A stretch of DNA of 64,000 nucleotides from Corynebacterium aurimucosum (GTDB lineage: Bacteria; Actinomycetota; Actinomycetes; Mycobacteriales; Mycobacteriaceae): positions 2,542,001 to 2,606,000 of the forward strand of contig NZ_CP047048.1 of assembly GCF_030408555.1 (NCBI RefSeq), read 5' to 3'. Within the stretch, counting starts at the first letter, position 1; every line of letters starts with the position of its first letter. The notes beneath the pieces were generated by a model. That model saw only the letters and a list, made by a program, of their open reading frames with translations. It was not told where the DNA came from and ran no database searches. This document shows positions 58,155-64,000 of this stretch, one piece after another. The position numbers were made by a program, and so were the translations under genes.

Positions 58155-60326
58155 ATGACTACCAGCCTCACCCTCGGCATCACTGGGATGACCTGTACGT
58201 CGTGCTCCTCCCGCGTCGAGCGCAAACTCAACAAACTCGACAACGTTGAAGCCACGGTCAACTTCGCCACGGAGTCTGCCTCCGTGAGTTATGACCCTGC
58301 AACGACGACGCCCGCCGATCTCATCGACGTCGTCGAAGGCGCGGGCTACGGAGCCTTCACCATGGACGGTGAGGGGGAGGAACCAGCAAGCACGGCGGAG
58401 GATGCTCGCGAGAGCGAAGCCTCCGACATCCTTCAGCGCACCCTGCTCTCTGCGGCACTCTCCCTACCAGTGATGCTGCTTTCCATGGTCCCGGCCCTGC
58501 AGTTTCAGCACTGGCAGTGGGCCTGCTTGATGCTCACGACACTCGTCTACGTCATCGGCGGAGCACCCTTCCACCGCGCTACCTGGGCCAATCTGAAGCA
58601 TGGCGCTGCCACGATGGATACTCTCATCACACTGGGCACTACCGCCGCTTTCGGTTGGTCCCTCTACGCGCTCTTTTTCGGCGATGCCGGAATGCCCGGT
58701 ATGACCATGCACATGACGCTACGCTCCAATGACGCGCAGATGGACCACATCTACCTCGAATCCGTCGGCATGGTTATCACCTTCCTGCTGCTTGGACGGT
58801 GGTTTGAGCTCAAAGCTAAGGGGCGCTCCTCCGAGGCGCTCACCACGCTGCTGACTATGGGGGCTAAAGAAGCCACCGTGCTTCGCGACGGCACCGAAAC
58901 CCGCATTCCCGCCAGCGAGCTCCACGTAGGCGATGTTTTTGTGGTCCGTCCCGGCGAGAAGATCGCCACCGATGGCGTGGTTCTCAGCGGTCATTCCGCC
59001 GTGGATGAATCCCTGCTCACCGGCGAGTCAATGCCGGTTGAGGTTTCACCCGGCAGCACGGTGACGGGCGCTACCATCAACGCCTCTGGGCGCCTTGAGG
59101 TGCGCGCCACCCGCGTTGGCTCCGACACCGTTTTGGCCCAGATGGGCGCGCTGGTCACTGCGGCCCAGACCTCGAAGGCCCCTGTACAACGTCTCGCGGA
59201 CCGCATCGCCGCCGTCTTTGTCCCGATCGTCATCGGCATCGCTCTCCTCGCCCTCGTGGCACACCTGTTGTTCGGTGGTATCGCCCCAGCCTTCGTGGCC
59301 GCCGTCTCCGTCCTCATCATCGCGTGTCCGTGCGCCATGGGCTTGGCGACGCCCACCGCAATCCTCGTGGGCACCGGGCGCGGCGCCGAACTGGGAATCC
59401 TCATCAAGGGCCCGGAGATTTTGGAATCGACGCGCCAGATCGACACCATCGTTCTAGATAAAACGGGCACCATCACGGAAGGCCAGATGTCGGTGGGAGC
59501 AATCCAATCTACGGCAGGGCACACGCAGCAGGACGTTCTTCGTCTCGCCGCGGCCGCAGAGCAGGGCTCCGAGCACCCCATCGCACGCGCCATCCGCACG
59601 GCTTACGACGGCGAGCTCCCCACAGCCGAAGACTTCCACGAGCTTCCCGGCCAAGGCATCGAGGCAACGATTGAGGGCGCGCACGTGCGAGTCGGCCGGC
59701 CGCCTGCGGGCTATGAGGGCACCGGGACCCAAGTCGGCGTCTACGTCGATGACACCCTGGCAGGCTCCATCGAGCTGCAGGATCGCATCAAGGAATCCTC
59801 CGCCGCCGCCATCGCAGCAATGCACAAGCTAGGACTTACACCCCACCTACTCACCGGGGATAACGCCGGCGCGGCGCGTGCAGTGGCGCGAGCCGTTGGC
59901 ATTGATGATGCCAACGTGACAGCGGAGGTCATGCCCGCAGACAAAGTGGATACTATTGCTCGTCTGCAGGAGCAGGGGCGCACTGTGGCCATGGTGGGCG
60001 ATGGCGTCAACGACGCCGCAGCGCTCGCGCAGGCGGACCTCGGAATCGCGATGGGCGCGGGAGCAGACGTGGCCATCGAAGCTTCCGATATCACGGTGAT
60101 GAACAACGACCTGCGCTCCGTTGCCGAGGCAGTGCGACTCGCGCGCAGCACCCTGCGCATCATCAAGGGCAACCTATTTTGGGCCTTCGCCTATAATATT
60201 ATTCTTCTTCCTGTGGCAGCGTTTGGCCTGCTCAACCCCCTACTGGCGGGGTTGGCAATGGCCCTGAGCTCAGTCTTTGTGGTGACCAATTCTCTGCGGC
60301 TGAAAAGCTTTACCCCCGAGGAGTAA
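58155..60326 (+). CDS. copA: Copper-exporting P1B-type ATPase
   Basis: 723 residues. One N-terminal HMA domain with GMTCTSC (Cys 14 and 17), eight expected membrane helices, the transmembrane CPC at about 391-393, phosphorylation motif DKTGT (Asp at about 435), SEHP for ATP binding and GDGVNDAAA (about 615-623). The CPC motif and late NxLR(L)KS-type end mark Cu(I) export. It lies five bases after copZ, under the CsoR-type promoter. Confidence 0.95.
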   Translation: MTTSLTLGITGMTCTSCSSRVERKLNKLDNVEATVNFATESASVSYDPATTTPADLIDVVEGAGYGAFTMDGEGEEPASTAEDARESEASDILQRTLLSAALSLPVMLLSMVPALQFQHWQWACLMLTTLVYVIGGAPFHRATWANLKHGAATMDTLITLGTTAAFGWSLYALFFGDAGMPGMTMHMTLRSNDAQMDHIYLESVGMVITFLLLGRWFELKAKGRSSEALTTLLTMGAKEATVLRDGTETRIPASELHVGDVFVVRPGEKIATDGVVLSGHSAVDESLLTGESMPVEVSPGSTVTGATINASGRLEVRATRVGSDTVLAQMGALVTAAQTSKAPVQRLADRIAAVFVPIVIGIALLALVAHLLFGGIAPAFVAAVSVLIIACPCAMGLATPTAILVGTGRGAELGILIKGPEILESTRQIDTIVLDKTGTITEGQMSVGAIQSTAGHTQQDVLRLAAAAEQGSEHPIARAIRTAYDGELPTAEDFHELPGQGIEATIEGAHVRVGRPPAGYEGTGTQVGVYVDDTLAGSIELQDRIKESSAAAIAAMHKLGLTPHLLTGDNAGAARAVARAVGIDDANVTAEVMPADKVDTIARLQEQGRTVAMVGDGVNDAAALAQADLGIAMGAGADVAIEASDITVMNNDLRSVAEAVRLARSTLRIIKGNLFWAFAYNIILLPVAAFGLLNPLLAGLAMALSSVFVVTNSLRLKSFTPEE

Positions 60327-60337
60327 GCTTAGCCTGC

Positions 60338-61672
60338 ATGAATCGTCTTGATCATCGCTCTATCTCACGCACGGAGAGGCTCGACCGCCTTCCCGTCACT
60401 GGAAAACACAAACGTCTCCTCTTCGGCTCCGGCATCGGCTGGGCGCTCGACGCCATGGACGTGGGCCTCATCTCCTTCATCATGGCCGCTTTGGCCGTGC
60501 ACTGGGGGATCACACCGACCCAATCCTCCTGGCTGGCGTCCGTGGGCTTCATCGGCATGGCCTTGGGCGCCACCTTCGGCGGCCTCTTGGCCGATAAGTT
60601 CGGCCGCCGCCACATTTTTGCTCTGACCCTGCTGGTCTATGGCCTTGCCACGGGCGCTTCTGCCCTGGCAACGGGCCTCACGCTCCTCATCATCCTGCGC
60701 TTCTTCATCGGACTTGGCCTCGGCGCTGAGCTGCCGGTGGCCTCCACGCTGATTTCCGAGTTCGCACCGCTCAAGGTGCGCGGGCGCATGGTCGTTCTGC
60801 TGGAGGCCTTCTGGGCGGTGGGGTGGATCCTCGCTGCGGTAATTGGAACGTTCGTGGTGGGGGCGTCGGAAAGCGGCTGGCGCTGGGCCCTAGCGCTCGG
60901 CATGGTGCCCGCGCTCTACGCTCTCTATGTACGCCTTCACTTGCCTGAATCAGTGCGCTTCCTAGAGTCGAAGGGCCGCCACGAGGAAGCAGAAGAAATC
61001 GTCGCTTCCTTTGAGGCCGAGGTAGACGAGGCGGACATTGACCGCACGACCCCGGCACCGACCTACTCCGAGGAAGATGTCACCGCCACCAGCATTTGGT
61101 CAAAGTCCTTGCGCGGGCGCACGCTGGCGCTGTGGACCATCTGGTTCTGCGTCAACCTCTCCTACTACGGCGCCTTCATTTGGATTCCGTCACTGCTTGT
61201 CGCGGATGGCTTCTCCCTGGTGAAGTCCTTCAGCTTCACGCTGATTATCACTCTCGCCCAGCTACCCGGCTACGCCGCAGCCGGCTGGCTCATCGAGGTC
61301 TGGGGCCGCCGCTCGACCCTAGCGATATTCCTCGTGGGTTCCGCCCTGTCGGCCGGGTTCTTTGGTTTCGCTAACACTGAAGCCATGATCATCCTGGCCG
61401 GTTGCCTGCTCTCCTTCTTCAACCTTGGCGCGTGGGGTGCGCTGTACGCCATCGGCCCGGAGCTCTACCCCACCGCCCTGCGCGGGCGCGGTACCGGTGC
61501 GGCAGCTGGCTTCGGCCGACTCGCATCAATCCTGGCACCGCTCATCGTTCCGCCGCTCATCGCGGTGGCAGGAACGGGCTCGCTCTTCGCGCTGTTCGCA
61601 GCAGCCTTCGGCCTCGCAGCTGTAGCAGCACTGACACTGCCAGAGTTCAAGGGCAGGACCCTTGCTCAATAG
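60338..61672 (+). CDS. MFS transporter (metabolite:H+ symporter type)
   Basis: 444 residues with twelve helices expected. The N-terminal DAMDVGLISFIMAAL (Asp in helix 1) and GGLLADKFGRRHIF loop motif, and RFFIGLGLGAELPVASTLISEF, place it among the aromatic acid/NiaP-like symporters. A cytoplasmic acidic loop (about 215-250) precedes helix 7. Substrate unknown. It begins 11 bases after copA but is unlikely to act on copper; it overlaps the VanZ-like gene by 11 bases. Confidence 0.87.
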   Translation: MNRLDHRSISRTERLDRLPVTGKHKRLLFGSGIGWALDAMDVGLISFIMAALAVHWGITPTQSSWLASVGFIGMALGATFGGLLADKFGRRHIFALTLLVYGLATGASALATGLTLLIILRFFIGLGLGAELPVASTLISEFAPLKVRGRMVVLLEAFWAVGWILAAVIGTFVVGASESGWRWALALGMVPALYALYVRLHLPESVRFLESKGRHEEAEEIVASFEAEVDEADIDRTTPAPTYSEEDVTATSIWSKSLRGRTLALWTIWFCVNLSYYGAFIWIPSLLVADGFSLVKSFSFTLIITLAQLPGYAAAGWLIEVWGRRSTLAIFLVGSALSAGFFGFANTEAMIILAGCLLSFFNLGAWGALYAIGPELYPTALRGRGTGAAAGFGRLASILAPLIVPPLIAVAGTGSLFALFAAAFGLAAVAALTLPEFKGRTLAQ

Positions 61673-62165
61673 GGTCGCCCTTGGCGCGTGGATCGCGGTC
61701 ATGGCCGCGCTCACCACGCTTAAGCCCTTCTATCAGATTGGCTACCTCTGGAAGCCGGAGAACCAGCGAGTTCGTGACCTGCGTTTGGTGCCACTTGATG
61801 AGTTCTCCGGAGGCACCTGGTTTGGCCCGCTTTTTGAGTATGCGGGCAATACCGCCTTTTTCATTCCTTTCGGCATGCTCGTCTTCAGCATGTGCCGATC
61901 AATCAAGGCAACGGCCGCGTGGGGATTCGCGCTGAGTTTGGCACTGGAAACAGTCCAGTATGCCTTCACGCTAGGACGCACTGATATTGATGACCTCATC
62001 TTCAATACGATCGGCGTGCTCATCGGCGCGGCATTCGCCCGGCTTTGTGGCGAGCGCTTCTTCCCGGTGTGGCGATGGCTGGCGCTCGCCGCGGCTGCGG
62101 TCTTCTTGGTCTTGGTCATCCTCGGCCCACGGTTGGGTGACCCCAACGCTGTCGTGGACCTGTAA
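61662..62165 (+). CDS. VanZ-like family membrane protein
   Basis: 167 residues with four or five membrane helices. The YAGNTAFFIPFGMLVFSMCRSIKATAAWGFALSLALETVQYAFTLGRTDIDDLIFNTIGVLIGAAF block has the conserved N/F-P-G and E-Q-x(5-8)-R-x-x-D-D pattern of VanZ (in parts: NTAFFIPFG, ALETVQYAF, GRTDIDDLIFNTIG). Family members are linked to teicoplanin resistance or unknown functions. It overlaps the MFS gene by 11 bases; its stop is one base from the convergent dnaB stop. Confidence 0.85.
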   Translation: MLNRVALGAWIAVMAALTTLKPFYQIGYLWKPENQRVRDLRLVPLDEFSGGTWFGPLFEYAGNTAFFIPFGMLVFSMCRSIKATAAWGFALSLALETVQYAFTLGRTDIDDLIFNTIGVLIGAAFARLCGERFFPVWRWLALAAAAVFLVLVILGPRLGDPNAVVDL

Positions 62166-62166
62166 T

Positions 62167-63591
62167 TTAACCGTGCGCCATGTTGACGAACTTGGAGTAG
62201 TGCAGCTGGTGCGCCACCTTCACCGTGTCGATCGGGCCGCCACGGTGCTTGGCCAGGATGATATCCGCCTCACCGGCGCGGGGATCATCGCGGTCTTGTG
62301 AGTCTGGGCGGTAGAGCAGCATAACCATATCGGCGTCCTGCTCAAGCGAGCCGGATTCACGCAGATCCGCCAGCTGCGGCTTCTTATCGGTACGGGATTC
62401 TGGACCACGGTTCAGCTGCGAAATCGCGATGAGCGGAACTTCCAGCTCCTTGGCCAACAGCTTGAGCTGGCGCGAGAACTCCGAAACCTCTTGCTGGCGG
62501 GACTCCACCTTTTTGCCTGAAGACATCAGCTGCATATAGTCCAGCACAATGAGGTCTAGACCGTGCTGCTGCTTGAGGCGGCGGGCCTTGGAGCGAATTT
62601 CCATCATGGTGAGGTTCGGGGAATCATCGATGAACAGAGGCGCATCCTGGATGCGGTTGAGGGTGTCATCGATCTTGGCCCAATCCTCCGTGGACACGCG
62701 GCCACCGCGCATATCCGACAGCTTCACTTCCGCCTCCGCAGACAACAGGCGCATGACGATCTCTGAGGCAGACATCTCCAGGGAGAAGACCACGGAGGTC
62801 TTGTTATGCTGCAGTGATGCCGAGCGCATGAAGTCCATGGCCAGCGTGGACTTACCAACGCCAGGGCGGGCGGCGACGATGATCATCTGGCCGGCACGCA
62901 GACCATTGGTCAGGTTATCGAGGTCGATGAAACCGGTGGGCACGCCGGACTCCACGCCGTTTTGTTGCAGGGCGGCGAGTTCATCAATGGTGGGATCGAT
63001 GAGATCACTCAGCGCACGGTAATCCTCGGTCGTTTTCTTCTGCGCGACAGCGAAAACTTCCTGCTGGGCGCGGTCCAGCACGGACTCAATCTCCATGTCT
63101 TCGGAGCCTTGGAAGCCGAGTTGGACGACTCTTGTTCCAGCGTCCACCAGCTTGCGCAGCACCGCCTTCTCCGCGACAATCTCCGCGTAATAGCGGGCGT
63201 TGGCAGCGGTTGGCACCGTGGCCAACAGGGTATGCAGGTAGGGCGCACCGCCAACGCGCTCGAGGTTGTTATATCGATCGAGTCGGGCCGCCACAATCAC
63301 CGCATCAATGTCGGTGCCTGCGGCATAAAGGTCAATCATGGCCTGGTAGATGAGCGTGTGCGCAGGATAGTAAAAATCCTCCGGCTCCAGCTCTTCAATG
63401 ACCTCCATGACCGTGTTCGGGCTCAGGAGCATAGCACCAAGGACGCCTTGTTCTGCCTCACGGTCCGCGGGCGGCTGACGGAATTCGCCGTAACGCTTAG
63501 GCTCCTCCTGCCGGTAGGAGCGGCGGGGTTCCTCCTCTACCGGCTCCGGTGGTGGTGGAACCTGGTCATCATCAAAACTGGCATTAGTCAT
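62167..63591 (-). CDS. dnaB: Replicative DNA helicase DnaB
   Basis: 474 residues, hexameric helicase that unwinds the fork. A low-complexity Pro/Glu-rich N-terminal tail (about 1-35) precedes the N-terminal domain starting PPADREAEQGVLGAMLL. The RecA core has Walker A ARPGVGKST (about 240-248), DLIVLDYMQLM (Walker B) and the DLRESGSLEQDADMVMLLYR end. There is no intein, unlike many mycobacterial dnaB genes. It is convergent with the VanZ gene. Confidence 0.96.
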   Translation of the reverse strand: MTNASFDDDQVPPPPEPVEEEPRRSYRQEEPKRYGEFRQPPADREAEQGVLGAMLLSPNTVMEVIEELEPEDFYYPAHTLIYQAMIDLYAAGTDIDAVIVAARLDRYNNLERVGGAPYLHTLLATVPTAANARYYAEIVAEKAVLRKLVDAGTRVVQLGFQGSEDMEIESVLDRAQQEVFAVAQKKTTEDYRALSDLIDPTIDELAALQQNGVESGVPTGFIDLDNLTNGLRAGQMIIVAARPGVGKSTLAMDFMRSASLQHNKTSVVFSLEMSASEIVMRLLSAEAEVKLSDMRGGRVSTEDWAKIDDTLNRIQDAPLFIDDSPNLTMMEIRSKARRLKQQHGLDLIVLDYMQLMSSGKKVESRQQEVSEFSRQLKLLAKELEVPLIAISQLNRGPESRTDKKPQLADLRESGSLEQDADMVMLLYRPDSQDRDDPRAGEADIILAKHRGGPIDTVKVAHQLHYSKFVNMAHG

Positions 63592-64000
63592 TGCTCATTA
63601 ATCCCACCGTTCATTAATCCCACCCTGGCCGTGTGCCTGAAATCCTCACTCTTCTCCGCGCCGGACGGCCAGGCTTCGATGCAGTGCCGAGCGGCAACCG
63701 CGCGTTGTACACAACAGTCTAGCTGAGGGTCAAGACACTACCCCTTGGGCATAACTCCCATAGTTATCCACAGAGACCTGTGGAATTCCCAGGTCAGCAA
63801 AGACACGGTGTGCAAAGACAGAGGTCAGGGCTGTGGATAACTTTGCAGCGCTGTGACCTGCGATGATTATTTCCACTGGTCAGGATAGGTTTTTCCTAGT
63901 GTGAAAATCCGCACAAAACCGGTGGAAAAGTAGGCCCCCAACTGAATATCGCCCCTACCAGCGGGTTAACACCGTGCGCCGTGAGTAAATTCACCGTTAA
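63592..64000. other. Intergenic region upstream of dnaB
   Basis: 409 bases to the window edge without a supported gene. It contains two DnaA boxes (63764-63772, 63832-63840), a direct repeat GCAAAGACA (63797-63805 and 63812-63820) and AT-rich tracts with TTTTTCCTAG. In relatives rplI lies beyond. The dnaB promoter should be at the left end. Confidence 0.6.
63764..63840. promoter_or_regulatory. Pair of inverted DnaA boxes
   Basis: TTATCCACA at 63764-63772 and its complement TGTGGATAA at 63832-63840 are both exact consensus boxes, 59 bases apart, facing each other. Position upstream of dnaB suggests DnaA control of the helicase gene or a DnaA-titrating site; it is not the dnaA-dnaN origin. Confidence 0.7.

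Noticed and set aside
63764..63840. Chromosome origin oriC
   Set aside because: Only two DnaA boxes and no dnaA-dnaN context; a regulatory site is more likely.

Overview
The window comes from a mycolic-acid actinomycete, almost certainly a Corynebacterium. The evidence is the arabinogalactan cluster (ubiA, a PAP2 phosphatase, glfT2, glf), an LGFP-repeat amidase, LCP and class E sortase genes, an HrrSA-like two-component pair, a RsmP-like PspA protein, DUF2020 and DUF6474 proteins, and an rRNA operon with no tRNA in its spacer. Gene order broadly follows the C. glutamicum stretch from glfT2 through serS/farR, pheA, ldh, msrA/sodA, hrrSA, rrn and rsmP to copA and dnaB. The species cannot be fixed from the sequence alone.

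Layout. 1-2756: galactan genes on the minus strand. 2972-4783: a complete IS30-family insertion that separates glfT2 from its usual neighbour glf. 4843-7005: a degenerate phosphatase-like protein, a small basic protein and glf. 7170-10311: secreted PGRP/LGFP amidase and a DUF222/HNH protein. 10434-17711: HAD phosphatase, the glycerol genes glpD-glpF-glpK, and an acyltransferase fused to a dead HAD-like domain. 17801-31122: serS, a FarR-like regulator, a septum-formation protein, a mini-metallopeptidase, a phosphatase, pheA, an amidase, a CPBP protease, an LCP ligase, DUF5926, GDPD, ldh and an alpha/beta hydrolase. 31147-37840: msrA, sodA, a LysR/MFS pair, an unknown membrane protein, a 96-bp IS-derived palindrome and a RecB-like nuclease. 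37917-46454: DUF6474, Lsr2, HrrSA-like TCS, DUF2020 lipoprotein, sortase E with a tiny partner gene, a YidC paralogue, TetR, GlsB-like protein, UspA, a small peptide and a pseudouridine synthase.

46455-52680 holds a short-repeat region and the 5S-23S-16S rRNA operon on the minus strand with its terminator and leader. 52755-57278 holds a GntR/ABC/permease operon, an NYN-domain protein and RsmP. 57436-60326 holds thioredoxin divergent from a copZ-copA copper export operon under a textbook CsoR-type palindrome. 60338-64000 holds an MFS transporter, a VanZ-like protein and dnaB, then an intergenic region with two inverted perfect DnaA boxes.

Most of the window is conserved chromosomal core. The most unusual points are the IS30 element together with its palindromic 96-bp derivative 31 kb away, the PlsC-pseudoHAD fusion, the catalytically dead phosphatase-like protein in the galactan locus, two divergent gene pairs whose start codons share a CATG, small genes that are easy to miss, and well-defined operators (CsoR-type, TetR-type, YtrA-type, LysR-type). 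I found no CRISPR array, prophage or tRNA gene.
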